A stretch of DNA of 64,000 nt. Origin: Tubulanus polymorphus. Its lineage: Eukaryota > Nemertea > Palaeonemertea > Tubulaniformes > Tubulanidae. The stretch spans positions 22,276,450 to 22,340,449 of the forward strand of contig NC_134029.1 of assembly GCF_964204645.1 (NCBI RefSeq), given 5' to 3'. Shown here piece after piece: positions 15,155 to 29,500 of this stretch. Positions within the stretch are counted from its first letter, which is position 1. Each line of letters starts with the position of its first letter. The notes under the pieces are model-generated. The model did not search any database, was not told the DNA's origin, and worked only from the letters and a program-made list of their open reading frames with translations. Both the position numbers and the translations under genes were made by a program.

Positions 15155-18100
15155 GAACATGAATTTTAATAATTTTCATTATGTGCTGTGCAATATTACG
15201 AAATATCTGAATGTGTTAGCGTTGACTGATGGTGATCTATATACTTGGCGACTTTCCATGTGAAAAATTTACTTTTCGATCAAAGAATCCATCAAACATC
15301 GTGGATGGCGAACGTCTGCCGCTTCGTTGATCGTCGAGGTTCCATTGCCGATAGATTTACTGTGTGGCTGACATTACCTACAATCAAAGCTACGCTACAT
15401 CTTTGATGTCAAATATTAAAACCATCACTGACGATACCAGCATCAGACTATCGGATCCAGGCAACAACTGCGATGCGGTGCTACTCGCTTCCATTACCGT
15501 CGCCTTTAACCTCGCTCGCCAGAGCCTACGAGCGCATACCCCGAAATCTAAGCGGTATTATTGTGCTCGTTTATTGCGTCTTCAGTCGACAAGGACCCTT
15601 CATATGTGTACCGTAATTCCATTATCACATCCTCACTTACTAAATTTGTCTACGTTCTTGCAGCCTCGCTATTTGCTAAAGTGTCGGATATTGCAATTCA
15701 TCCCTTTTAAGGCCGGAGCAGAGGTTGGCCCTTTCACGTCATATTGCTTGACAGGAAGACGTGTGGGAATTGATCAGTATAGCGTCTCGATTTGAGACTT
15801 GTTATCCGTTGGAGAATTACGGATTGACGGCGTAAATATTTCCCGCCAGATAATCCGTTTTGCCCGTTCGCTTTGCACCATACTGACACATAGTCGTGGT
15901 GAATTTAATATAATCTGTGCGGTATGCTATCAGAGATTTGCCTCTGGCTTACCGATCACTATCTAATGCCCGATTCCAATCTACCCGTATTTTTATCGAG
16001 CATAAATGCTACATATTACCAATCAAGACATGGGCGGAAATTACCAGCAGATCGGCGCAAAGATGGCCGACAAAAGACAATTTGATCAAATCTCCAGAAA
16101 TCGCCACGACAAGAACGGCTAATCACCCGCGATGACAGATTACGATAATGACGATAATGTCCAGTGTGTTTGTCTGAAATATTGATAGGTTGCAAATACA
16201 CGACAGTCCGTAATAATACATCGGAATAACTATAACTAGAAATGGAGAATAATCCACGTGACGCTAAAGTACTTTTCATGACTCAGACACAAACACGCAA
16301 ACGATGACAGTCTTGATTTGGCGTCCATCTTGATTTTGCAGCGTGGTTATTTCCATCGCGAAAAGAAGACGGAGATCGTGTTGCCGGTGGATTTTTATGA
16401 TCGTGTTTATAGCACGCTTTAACGTTCAATTTCTGTTATTTGATCTCGGATTTATATCGCTGTCTCGAGCACTAAAAGGCAGTTCTCTCGAACAGACAGA
16501 AAACCTGCGATAATCCGTAGATTGTAACTTCTATAATTCCACTGTCGCCACTGTTACTTTCGTCTCTGTTCTTAGCGCACTCGATCGTTTTTGTCCGGCC
16601 AGATGATGGCGAAGTCAGACATGATTCACGGCTAAGGCAAGCCGCTCAAAACAAGCCTTATACCCTCTGACCCTATATAAGGCGAGCCTTTCTCTAGGTA
16701 TAAATTATAACATCCTCTGAGTAAAGGCGAGCCTTTTTATAAATGTAACTCCTAAGGCAAGATAATAACAATGATACTCGTCACCAGACTTGAATTTACA
16801 ATATTGTTCGTAATTCATTCTTCTAGGCGGTCAAATGGTTCGCATTGCTATGTGTTATCCGGATAACGACACGCTGGACTTTAACTGTTCGGGATGTCAA
16901 GTCATCCAATGGGGAAGAGGTATGATGCATAATTGATTCACTTCCTCGCCCGATAAATTTCAAAAGAAATCTTAGAATTGTGAAAATTTAGCTTCTCGCG
17001 TATCAGCTTTCCCGAACGAATCCTTTCAATGACGGTGATAAATCCATTACCAGTAAGATGAAAATATTGTAAAATGTAATTGGATTAGGCGCTATTGAAA
17101 TAAACCAATTTGTCACCCCATTATGTGTGCACCTTTGAATATTTTGTAGAGGGTAAAATTCCTGTCGATGAGATCATCGTTCAGTTACATATGAAAACAA
17201 TCAATGACCGCGCGTTTCACATCATTGTCGGGGTATCAACGGCAGGTATTGCGATGGCGATCTCATTCTTATCCTTCAACATATTCTTTAGAAAACTTAA
17301 GTAAGTATCAATCAATCAATCTAAGAGATCCCATGTATGGCCCCCTCCTAATTAGCCGGTCATAGATTTAAGAACTGTTGAAATGAGTTAAACTGTTAGC
17401 CCTGGCACTACCTTAAAAACCCAAGATTCCATGTATGACCCTGGTCGGTTAGAAGAAAATCATGAAGTAGCTCTCCTCGAAATTAGAATTTACTTCTTTG
17501 ACCCTAGGGGTCATATGACCCATGGCCAGAACGTAGCTCGTACGTTTTCTATCAACACATTGGGGTCATATTTGGAACACTGGGCTTCAAGGTTGGACTT
17601 TTTCAGATTATGAAGTTTCTCTGTAAATATTTAGGTAATCTAAACTTATAATGAAGCAGCCTGGGAGTCAATTTGGACCCATCCCCAAGAACTATGTCGA
17701 TGTGAAAATATTTCCAAAACTGATATTGATTTGTCATATGGGACACAAAATATTAACTAAAAAAAAAATATGTGCAGTTTCTCCTACTGCCAGATATATG
17801 CTTCGGTTCCCAACGAATCAATGAAACAAAATAAACGGCAATTTACATTTGTATCGTTTTGTATCGTTGATTTTTTAGATATATAAAACTATCCAGTCCC
17901 AAGCTGAATAATGTAGCCGTAATTGGTTGTATACTGGTTTATAAAGCCGTCATATTACTCGGGTTTGACGATAGGAATTTATACGCTTCTACATTTCCCG
18001 TATTCTGCACGGTTCGTATTTTCATTATGAACACGCGACGAAATCACTTGACGACATCATAATTTCATGTGCGGCTCTCAAACATTTCAGGCGCGAGCGT

Positions 18101-21100
18101 TTCTATTCGCAGCAGGGTTCTCACTATCGTTTGGTGCAATGTTTACTAAAACTTATCGTGTCCATCAAATATGCTCAAGGGCCCATAGTGGTCTCGTCAA
18201 AAGTAAGGTAAGTTAATTTCGTTTTCATCTAAGCCTAGAAATATTAGTTTTGTACCCTCAATTGTATAGAGTTTAACAATCGATACAATAACGTATAGTA
18301 GGCTTATTCGTGGCACTTGTGTAACGGGGAGACGACATCGACCAGAAGTTTATTGGATGGTGGAAGAAGTTGATATCACCACGCAGTAAACCCTTTGACT
18401 GGCAATAAACATCAGAAACTCATTAATTTCTCATTAACTCTTAACGTAATTCGTTCTGCAACACGCAGTTACGCGAAAGCTTCTTAAGACCTTAAAAATG
18501 AAACATAGTGAGACTCTTACAATTGCGGACTAAATGCAGGAGATGTTTGTTTACGAATCAATAGACTTCTGCACAGTTTTCCTCATCATTTCGATTACCT
18601 TGGTTGGAAATGAGTCAATTAGTTTTCTTTTTCATACACACTAATTGACTTTCTTCTATACTGGCAGTATTAACATAACATTATTTCAATCGGTTATCAG
18701 TTATTCGTTGTACAAAGAACAAACATCGCTTTTTCTTAATCGAATCATTTGTGAATACACCGGCTAAATATCCCCGGGGATCCGATCGTAATGCAAGCGG
18801 TAGGAGAATAATTCAATCCATATCCGCGTGTCCTTGGTCGCGGAATCTGCGGCTCTGACGACAAACGGGTCCCTAGAGTTGTATGAAATATCCAAACAAA
18901 TATTAAGTAGCGTTGTTAGAACCAATTCAAAGCCAACCCTCTCAGAGTATCGCAATAATTGCCACCGCAATCTACGCGTAAAGCTCGTTGATATTGAGTT
19001 GGATCTATGTATGGCTTATTTCTATCGTGGTTTCAGTTACTTAAAGACAAGCAACTTCTCATCATTATTGGTGCCTTACTCCTTGTCGATACTCTGGTTA
19101 TTTGTGTTTGGTGTCTTGTTGATCCTATGCATAGACAAATACTCAACTTCACCAGGGAGGTAAGTAGCTGTTTAAGAAGGTTTGTCCCGAATCTAGTCTA
19201 AATGCAATATTTCAAAAAACCAAGATCATTTCGATATCATTACAAACCAAATCTATTCCTAATTTGATTTCTATATCTGCAATTTGAAACTTGATTTTAG
19301 GATTCTCCAGATGATCCTGACGTAAAATTTGTTCCCCAAATGGCGCGTTGCCATTCGGTTCACATAGACAAATGGACGGGCGGATTTTACGCCTATAAAG
19401 GATTATTGCTCATTTTTGGTGTTTACATGGCCTGGGAAACGAGACACGTAAAAATACCGGCACTGAACGATTCGCAGTACATCGGAATGAACGTCTATAA
19501 CGTAGTTGTGACCAGCGTTATAGTAGTCGCTTTATCAAACATTCTATCGACGGAACCGACGGTGGCGTACAATTGCGTTTCAGCATTTATCATCTTGTCA
19601 ACAAGTGCTACATTAGCTTTACTTTTTATACCGAAGGTAAGTCTCCGTTTTACCGGTTTTCCAGTTCATTCAAAACCAATTTGCGACATCTCCGCGTACA
19701 CACTGCGACGGGAAGAGAAACTGCTTGCGTAAACCTAAACGATTATGTACGAATAACGTGAACGACGTCAATTTGACTCTGTTTTCAATGATTTTTTTTC
19801 TGCACATTTTTTATGCTTTCAGATTTATACTATTATAAAGTCGGATGGCAATCCGGTGATAACCACTTCCGGTTTGATGGTCGAGGCAAACACCAGACGA
19901 TTCGCCGTCGACGAAAAACGAGAACTATACTACAGAGCGGAAGTACAAAATAGAGTCTATAAGAGAGAACTGATGGAGGTAGATTGAAACTATTCGATAT
20001 CGCATAAATTCGACTTAGATTATTTCGGACGCACGGACGGATGAATGAATGAATTTTTTATTTTGCAAAATAAATTGTTACATAATTACAGGATCATAGG
20101 ATGAAATTACAATATGCACATACCATACACACACATTAATACACATATCATCTTGGAGTAATCATTCGAAATCATTTCAAATGATTACTCCAGGATATCA
20201 TACAACATATAATAGATGTAACGCTATAAATTGCGTTGAGAAGCTAAAAGCTTATACGGGTCCTTATCCCTCTAGATACGAACACGCGCACACACACCAC
20301 ATACGCACAAACATATACCATGCAGACGTTACTAAGCAAGAAAATGGGAACGGAATGATCAAAACTGTACATTTTATGGAACGAGATTTTTGGAAAAGTC
20401 CTCCAGTCGTATTCTACAATATCAACTACCATCGACTGAGAGTGTAACATTACATTGCGTGGTAGTAGATAATGAAGTTTGGCTAATAAAATGCTTAAAG
20501 CGAGATATTGTAGTTTAGCTCTGCCAGTACTATCATTTGTAAGGATTACCACAGGCGCTGAAATTCTCATTAGTTGACTGTAGATTCTTCAGTCACCGCG
20601 CGTCAAACATTCATTGCGTTCGCGTCTGAGTAAACCCCGTTCTCGTCACAATGTAGCATCATTTATTTTTTTCGATGGTAATAGGATATCTTCAGACTGA
20701 ATAGTTGCTGATAACAATTCAATATATGGTCGAATATCTTAGAAAAGTCTATTCGTTTTTTTTTCCAGTTGGACCAAGAGCTTACGCGTCTGCAGAAGTT
20801 ATTGAAACGACCTTCATCTCCTTACACTAGCAACATGCTGTTTTCACCGGATATCAAGAAGAATGGTCGATCCCCTCTTACAGGAAGACACATGAAAGGC
20901 GACGAAAAACGACCGTACGTATAACGGCATTACCATAACTACGTTCAACGAAATTAGCCGTAAAATAAACCGTATCCAAATTTGAAATAAAGCGGAAACT
21001 GGCAAATCGTGTTATCACACATGTAGCTCAGTTTCTAACGAAATTACAGCAACAAACACAATTTTCCAATGCACGAGATATCTCATTTTCCTGCTAAGGA

Positions 21101-21841
21101 TTGTATGGATATTGACGGGGGGATTTTTCTCATTGCAGTAGTTTCGAAGCTTCTGACGAAGACGACATTCCTACTGAGCTTCCTGAAGTCACATCCGGGT
21201 ATTTCTCTGGCCGGAAACGCAAACTAGAGAAGGAGGATTCCGGTATATATAGCGTGTCGTTTAAGAGCAACCGTAGCAACGTCATATCGACAATGGAGTC
21301 GAGCTTCTCGATCGACGAGGAGACCGAGGTTACTGAAATTGAAGGATTAAGCGAAGAGTACGAACGACGTTATCTACATTGTAGTACAGAGGCGCATAGT
21401 CGAGACAATCATTCTGTATACCGTCCTAGAAGGCAGTCGCGACACGACGGAACACATCCCGAACGACAATCGCTTCTCAGAAACTGTGACTTATCACCGA
21501 ACGACGACGAATATTCGTCGATATTCGTGCATAAAGAGCGCAGTAACAGCGATCTGAACGAGATTGAAATGCAGGAGTTTAATACCAATACCAAAACGTT
21601 CATACCCGGTACATCTATGCAAAAATCTTACTCGGACAATCAGGGTGCGAGACGGATAGGTGGCTGGGGTGTGACACCGATTGTGAAGGTCACCCCGCCG
21701 CAAGAGGAAATCGATCGCAGACGCACTATACGTAAAAGTCATAGCAATTACGAACAAAGACGAATACAACAGGAATTCCTGAAAATAAAACGACAACTCA
21801 AGTCGCTCAGCGACATCAAATGCGAAGTGGCGGAAGTATGA
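9502..21841 (+). CDS. GABA-B receptor, subunit-2-like (class C GPCR), 5' incomplete
   Basis: Metabotropic GABA receptor subunit of the plasma membrane. Sixteen exons join in frame to 973 residues plus stop: 9502-9642, 9795-9965, 11021-11134, 12517-12582, 13302-13490, 13699-13920, 14381-14441, 16827-16919, 17150-17300, 17879-18011, 18091-18207, 19037-19159, 19301-19636, 19823-19978, 20769-20914, 21139-21841. The first seven encode the Venus-flytrap ligand domain (CSSVT, ISYAATNPALSSRDKYPTFF, GWYTDSWW, AYDTIW). The seven-helix domain follows from 17.15 kb (SFGAMFTKTYRVH, FYAYKGLL, AWETRHVKIPALNDSQYIGM). Exons 14-15 encode a Leu-rich coiled coil, as used for GB1/GB2 pairing. The last exon is a Ser/Arg-rich cytoplasmic tail. 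The helix region matches GB2 more than GB1. The exon at 17879 uses a weak donor (gttcgt). N-terminal exons are not located. Confidence 0.93.
15122..15151. repeat. (AT)n microsatellite
   Basis: About 28 bp of uninterrupted AT dinucleotides inside the 14442-16826 intron of the GABA-B receptor gene. Confidence 0.95.
16633..16760. repeat. Short tandem repeat with AAGGCGAGCCTT palindromes
   Basis: The imperfect palindrome AAGGCGAGCCTT occurs at 16679-16690 and 16724-16735, each preceded by a CCTCTGA motif. Degenerate relatives (ctaaggcaag) lie at both ends. The period is about 45 bp. It lies in a GABA-B receptor intron just before the exon at 16827. Confidence 0.7.
20151..20192. repeat. Inverted repeat in GABA-B intron
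   Basis: Arms TGGAGTAATCATT (20154-20166) and AATGATTACTCCA (20180-20192) are perfect complements around a 13-base loop. The left arm with its flank also occurs at 46820-46835. Confidence 0.8.
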
Positions 21842-23582
21842 CGTCAGGATGATTACGTCCCGCTATTTCGCGTCGTGCTGTAGACGAATTTCTTCGATAA
21901 AATTTATAATTTGATTATAAGATTCACGCGTTATTTTTCTACAAAAAATAGATAAATAGAATTGAATCTAAAACGGAAAAGACGTACTGAACTGCAGACG
22001 CAATCGAATCGTTTTATATCGCTTTGCTATGGATGATTTTGTTGTGTCATGACTAAAAACGTGTATTTCAATGTTTGTAATGTAAACCACAGTGCTGGCG
22101 TTGTCTACGTCTCCTAAATGATGTTGAACGATGTTTTGAATTTTTATCACATATTGAATAGAATTATTTTCTAAGTCGTTGTTGAATAACATTAAGATAT
22201 AACAAGCTTCCCTTGTAATGGTTGTAAAATGATATATCGATATGAAATCAGTTCCCACTATTTTCCTCTCTGTCGTTAGTACAGGAATCATAATTCGTGC
22301 AGTTCAAGTTCGACCAGTTCTATTTTTGTTCGTTCACTCGACATTTTTATTTCATGTATATATAAATATATACCATAGGAATATCATGATATTGATGAAT
22401 GTGTATCATCTCGTATATGTTCGGAGCCCTTCTGTGGTAGCTAAAGCTTTTGCAAAAATGTGATAAAACAGAATATTCTTCTAAATCTATCCGAAAGGTT
22501 TTCAATAGCTCGGAGGTATATTGACTCACAGTACCGGCGTATTGGCACCATTTCCACGATCGCAGAGAGACAACGCCCACAGTTATCAGAAATATTCTTA
22601 AAAATAGGCACAATAGGCATAAATACATGTATCTATAATTCACTCGTAATAAAAACCACAAGTCGGTCTTCCTTAATTGAAAAGAAAACACGATATATTG
22701 AAGTCATTTGACATTTTTGATAGGATTGTCCCATGACAGTTAAATATAGTTTCAATGTGTACGAAATATGGTCATTTCTATCGAACATTTCTACGCTACG
22801 GAAAAGAATATCATAAAATTGTTTATGCGTTCAATTCATAAACGTGAAAAGTGTGCCAAAAATGATTTTCGTGTATGAGGAAATATTGTCTCTTATCGAT
22901 TAAGAGATTTGAGCTTAGATAAAATTTTGATGTGAATCCAACCGAAAATTGTGTCTTTTTATATTTACTGAATAATTTGAATAAAAACGTATTTTGTATG
23001 TTGTGATGGTATTATATATGAAAGACTAATAAATAATTTGTTACTTGAAAACAAAATCTAGTTATTTCTTGTATTTCGATTACTCTTCTTAATACCACGG
23101 TATTCCGACGATGACCGCAAGAAATATAACAAACATTTTACTGTTCTATTTACGAAGTGTATTTCTAGATATATCCACTATTCTATATTAATATAATCAG
23201 TGTACTTCGGCACTGCTTGTTAGATAGGGCTGCCGAGTTGTTTCGCCAAAACTAGTCTTTAATTGATTAGAATCGATTATACTAAATCAGAAACGCTTGC
23301 ATTCGCAATATTTAAGTGACCCAAATGTTATCATCTCTAGGCAAGTCGATCGGTTTATCAGGTCATAGACTTTAACCAAAAATCCACACTCATACAGAGA
23401 TCCATAGATATCATATATAAATATATATACATATATTTGGTATTGGAAGTTATTATACAAGTTATGAACGTTCATCTTCAAATCCTCGGTGACATGACTG
23501 GTGATTCTAGTGATATTTCCACGGTAGATCACCCGTATAGGTGACATCACAGGTGGCTGAAGCGGGGACACCATTTGAAAAA
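21842..23582. other. GABA-B receptor 3' UTR and intergenic region
   Basis: AT-rich. Two AATAAA signals, at 22980-22985 and 23028-23033, are the likely 3' ends of the GABA-B transcript. No further exon is recognised. The interval probably also holds the promoter and any non-coding first exon of the ATP13A gene; a possible acceptor (tcacag) ends at 23552. Confidence 0.6.
22980..23033 (+). terminator. Polyadenylation signals, GABA-B receptor gene
   Basis: AATAAA at 22980-22985 and again at 23028-23033, about 1.1 kb after the stop codon. Confidence 0.6.
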
Positions 23583-26500
23583 ATGGTTTCCAAATACCCT
23601 CGTGAACCAGAGGTGGTTGAACTTGGGGAGGATGATGATGAAATGATAGTAAGTAAGATAAACAAAATTTTATGCTATTCTGATAACCAGTTCGATATTT
23701 CCTTCAGTCTCGTCTGTAGATCTTACCCATCTATTCTGCTGTATATAAAGTACTCAATATAAAGACGAAACGCTGTGAGCAATGTTTATTTCAATATCAT
23801 TCCATTTAGACCATTTATGGTTATCTACCGATGAGATGTTATCATTTTCTGTACTGGCTCTCGGCTATCCTAACTATTGGTCTTCTGCAAGCTGCTTTTG
23901 TTTGGAGACCGCAACTGCAAATATACCTCTTATATCGTGCGTGTCCACTATCGGAGGCCACACGAATTCTGGTCAAGGTAATGAAAAATAACACAAATCC
24001 TACCCTGAATCTCACACCTGAAGATGATCTCTAGGGTGAGATTGAAACGTCGTGTATTCTAGAATCAATTCTCGATCTTATAACACCTTTAATTTGTACA
24101 TAGTGGGTTTTTATCGTACAAACCTTACGTATATTGTTTTTTGTTATCGGATCAAATGAATGAATTTTAGAAAGTTGACTATTCGTTCCTAGGATTATTT
24201 TGGCCAAATCTGCGTAGAATCTGTGGAAACAGTTACTATTCCGAGCTACCGCGAAAATAAACCGTCGACCGTATTGCGTAGGTTTTACAACAGGAATGTG
24301 TACTACATATTCGACGACGACAAACAGCGTTACGAAAGACTGAGGTAGAACTGAAATTGTTCTAATCCTTTTTCTAATCATTCTGTAAATATTCAATCGA
24401 CACCACTTTCATCAATTGCATTTTTGGTATACAGGGCGTTTACATTGGATACGACATGCGGCTATTTTCATAACCAATGCAAAGGTTGGACTCCGAGAGA
24501 ACGAGAAATTAAGAAAATCCTGTATAAACCGAATATCATTGAAATCGAAGAGAGGCCGATTCATCATTTAGTTGTATATGAGGTACGCGGGAGGTTTTCG
24601 TGAGAGGTTTAGGAGAACCATAAAATAAAATAGCTTCTCTTGAATCGGCTACAAAATTGATATCTTGTTTCTCCTGAGCTGAGCTTAGAAATTGACCCGG
24701 CCGGCTGCCCATCTGCCCTTTGCATTACTCCTTTAAAAGTCGTTATCAAGCTAACCATAACAGACTTGGTAACTATGGAAAAGAACTGATTACATATTTT
24801 ATTGCGGTAATGACCTGGTCGATTAGGAGAAACGAGGGATCATTTTTAGCCAAAGATTATATATAAGAGTTGAGGTAAACAAACCATTTATGGATTTGTT
24901 TCAGGCATTGAATCCTATATACGCGTTTTGTACTTACGCCCTGATCGTCTGGTGTGCTCAAAATTATGTTTTGTATTCGGGATGTATTTTCTGTATGGCT
25001 GTTATTTCTGTGAGTCTATCGGTTTGGGAGACGAGGAAACAAACGAAAACGCTTCGGAGAAAGGTCGTGTCACAACGTCCGGTTACAGTAGTAAACAGAA
25101 ACGGAGGTTAGTATGGACGGGTTTTACGCACTGCGCAATATTTAGTAGAACGTTTCTTCTTAGAACCGAGAACTTGGGAGAAAATACCACAATCCTACCT
25201 ACAATATAACTTTTCAGCCGAAGAAGAAGTTTCCTCAGCGGACTTGGTACCCGGGGATATCATAATCATACCACAAACGGGAGCGGTGATGGAATGCGAT
25301 GCTGTACTTCTAAACGGCTCGTGCGTTGTCAATGAAAGCATGCTCACAGGTAGAAACGAAGACCAATCATACTGGCGTCCGAAATTGATAGCGCAGTCAA
25401 CAAAAATCCTGTCGTCTTTCCAAGAAAGCCGACGACTGTCTCGAAAGTTTCCCGCCGACATCTATTAAGACCCTTTACTAGAGGTTATTGCTTCTCGTCT
25501 AATATGTAAAAGGCAGTCTTTGATTTCCTGTGGGTGTTGGTGGTACAAGCAACGCTTTGACACCATGTGGCACTTCGCCCATGTTTCCCGTTTGCGATTA
25601 ACATTGCGTCGTTGTCTGTTCTCCCTGTGGTCACCAGCGACACGATCAGTCGCTGGGTGTTTAACTCGACGTTCCTACAGATACACGTTTAATATATTTA
25701 GGCTCTAACTTCTTTATTGATGAATAATTGCCACCTTCTTGAGTGGGAGAGACTTCTCTAGATCTGTTTCATGTTGCAAATGCCCATGCAATGATTTTCA
25801 AACAGGCTTACCTCCCCGACGGCCACCAACTGATGGTAAACAAAAATAAAATGAAATTGAAATTCTTAATTCTTACAGGAGAAAGCGTCCCTATTAGGAA
25901 AACGCCTGTAGCCAATGACCTTACGGTCTACTCATCTGTTAAACACAAATGCAACACATTATTTTGTGGAACTCAGATTTTGCAAGCCAATGGCAAAGGA
26001 GTTGTAAAAGCTTTAGTCCTGCGTACAGGTTAGTGATAGCTATTCATATCTGAAACTGATGTAATTATGATTTTTTTTCGAATGTTACATTAGTAACGTA
26101 GAAAGTTCTGGCCACAAATGAATTTCGAAGACACCTTCAAAATGTATTCTAACTACATGACATTCGTTCTAGGATTTGCAACAGCCAAAGGGGAATTAGT
26201 TCGTAGCATTCTGTTCCCGAAACCAGTCGACATTAAATTCTATGAGGATACAATAAAAGTGCTAGGCATTTCACTAGTTATCGGAGCTATTGGATCCATA
26301 TATACAGCGATCGTGTTGCACTTCAAAGGGGTTTGTATCCTTTCTTAGAAACTGATCGTTCTCAGAAGTATTGAATATTTGCAGATAGGTCTATACGGAT
26401 AAATGAATTAGGATGTGTGCTAAATCAACTGACTTCGAAACTAAATTACGTAACGATTTTTACCAACGTCGGCTACCTTTAATCGTTCCATCTGTGGTTC

Positions 26501-29500
26501 TACGTTTGCTTTCGGAAAAAGAAACTAAAACCCGCTTTATCACTTAAGAAAATCAACACGATTATTTTCCAAGCCTATTATTTCATAAGAAGATCAACAT
26601 TGTTAGGTATTTCTCCGTTATAGGCATCGTCAGAAAATATTATGTGGAATGCTTTGGACATCTTCACGTTCACGATACCCGTAGCTTTACCTACCGCGAT
26701 GACTATAGGCAATGCGTACGCTCAAGGTCGATTGAAGGAAGAGGAGATTTATTGTTTGAGCCTAAAATATATTAACTTTTGCGGTTCACTCGACGTTGTT
26801 TGTTTTGACAAGGTATGTGTACTGTACATAACTGTACAATCACAATTAACCCTCAAATCATTCATATTCAATAGATTTTAACATTTTTCTCTGTATCACG
26901 AATTCTATGTATATAATCTACTTTTTTTTTCATTTTGCAGACCGGGACATTAACGAACGAAGGATTAACACTTTGGGGCGTCAGTAGCGTCGAATACCAG
27001 AGGTAGAGCTTCCAGGCATTCTCATATTTTCCATAGAAATTTCAAATTTGCTCCAGCTCTTCTCAGAATTAATTCCACGTGTCTGAAACTCGTGCCTTTG
27101 TAGGTTTCATCTGAATCAAGACCCTAGTTCGCTACCGGTGTCGCCTTTTACGATCGGAATGGCGACGTGTCATTCGTTAGCGAAGATAGATGGCGAGGTA
27201 GTCGGTTATCCACTTGATCTAGTGATTTTCCAGTCAACGAAATGGGTAAGGGCTAAACCTTCTAATCAATTTCCATTAGAAACTTTTAGAATTTAACAAA
27301 GCCCGAAGGCGAAATGGGAAGAGTGGTAAATTGTTATTTCATTTTTGTTTAATGTCCTGTTTTTTAAGGAATTTTTTGACCACGACATGGAAGGCGGATT
27401 ATCCGTTGTCTCGCCCAGAGATGACACAATGAAACACGTAAGTCGAAGTGCAATTGACTAGAAAACCTAAACATAAGAATATCGAATAGAATGTAACTGC
27501 TATCCTTAAATAATTCCAGCGATATGCTATTGTAAAGCAATACACATTTTCATCTGCACTGCAATGTATGACAGTCGTTGTTGAAAACTTAGCGGAATCG
27601 GGCGCTTATTTTACTTTCACAAAAGGTTCACCAGAGAAATTAAAATCCATATGTTTACCAGAAACAGGTTGGAAAATTGAATCTGCAACAAAACTCAATA
27701 CAACTTATCAAACACCAAATTTACTTCAACATACATATTTTCCAGTGCCGACAAACTTCGATGCTGTTCTGCAGGCATACACGCGACAAGGCTTCCGTGT
27801 AATAGCCCTCGCATTCCGTCCACTCTTACAAACAGAAGTTTATTCACTCCAAGCTGAAAATCGGTAACAATCTTAAGAATTTAGATTCTGTACTCTCCAG
27901 TAATATGTCCTTAAGACCATGGTCGCCACCAGAGGGGGCTAAGGGGTCGGAGATGCGGACGACCCCCATTTCTAAATCCAAGTTCCGCATTTTCATGAGT
28001 TCCAAATTTCATTTTTTCATATTCCGGAAATTTCATGAATATTTTGAAGGTCCAGAAACCGCCCTTCACAAGCTTTCAAAAATTAAAACTATTTAAGAAC
28101 ATTCAAGCAATTTCAAGGATTCAGAAATGCTCGTTTGCCATCGGCGCTCTGCGGAGACGGTGCAAAGTATTGCATGTAGTTCTGCTTCTGTATTAATTCT
28201 AACTGGAATGGATAAAACCAATGAATGGATAAAACCAGTATCAATGACCAACCCCAGTATCCCAGTATAATGAAAAGAAAAACTTTTTCGTATTTTAGGT
28301 GTAGCTTAGAATCAAACCTTACGTTTCTGGGAATTATAATTTTGAAGAACACATTGAAACCAGAAACAATTCCAGCTCTTGAAAAATTAACAAATGCTGA
28401 TATCAGAACGGTGATGGTTACAGGTAATCTGATTCTACGCGTGAGGCATAATTTCTCTTTTGCCATTTCTTATTATTTTTTTTTGTGGATTATATATATA
28501 TTTCCAGGGGATAATTTGTTGACCGCTCTAAAAGTTGGGCACGACTGTAACATTCTGAAACCTGACCGCGATACGTACGTCGTCAATACAACTAAACATA
28601 AAGATAAACTGATCTTATCTTATCAACAACTGGAAGGCGATAACAGCTCGACCCAGGTTCAAATATTTTCAAACGTATATCAAATCATTAAGCTTCAAAA
28701 CAATGGATAAATATTGAATACAGATAGAAAAATTGTAGCATTTGGTTAAATTCTCACGAGTGCGAATTGCAAAATAATCTCCACGCGACGAGCTGTTTAA
28801 AGATTCTACGGAATGTGTTATACATGCGTCTTCGTGCATCTGTTTTCAGGGCGCTGAAAATTTTCCTATACCGGATACAACTCGCGATTTTCAGTTGGCG
28901 ATTGATGGCAAAAACTTCGCTCTTATCCACGCATACGATTCGGAATTACTTCAGAAGGTAGTGTCGTAATTATAAAGAATCTTGTATTGTATTTCCCCGG
29001 CTAGTTATGGAATTGAATGAATTTTCTTTCAGATTGTACTGAAAGGTGCAATTTTCGCGCGGATGTTGCCTGAACAGAAGGTACAACTAGTTGAGGCCCT
29101 ACAGGGCATTGGGTCAGTACTCACTACGGTTCATTTTCAACTATAAATACGTTACTGAAATTGTATTTAAGTTTGCACGCTCCTGCAGGTGCATACAATA
29201 TAGTCAGAATTACCTAATTCATTTGCTTGCAAAATTTCTATTTGTTTATCTTTCGGATTCAGTACATATGCAACAAAAGCTACAAATCGATTTCTATGAA
29301 ATGACTAACTCGATTTGAATGTCGAATTTTAGATACTCGGTAGGTATGTGCGGCGATGGAGCCAACGATTGCGGAGCTCTGAAAACGGCTAATGCTGGCA
29401 TATCCCTGAGCGTCGCCGAGGCTTCCGTGGCATCTCCATTTACATCGAAGAAAACCAACATATCTTGCGTTCCGAAATTGATCAGGTTTGAACGATAGTT

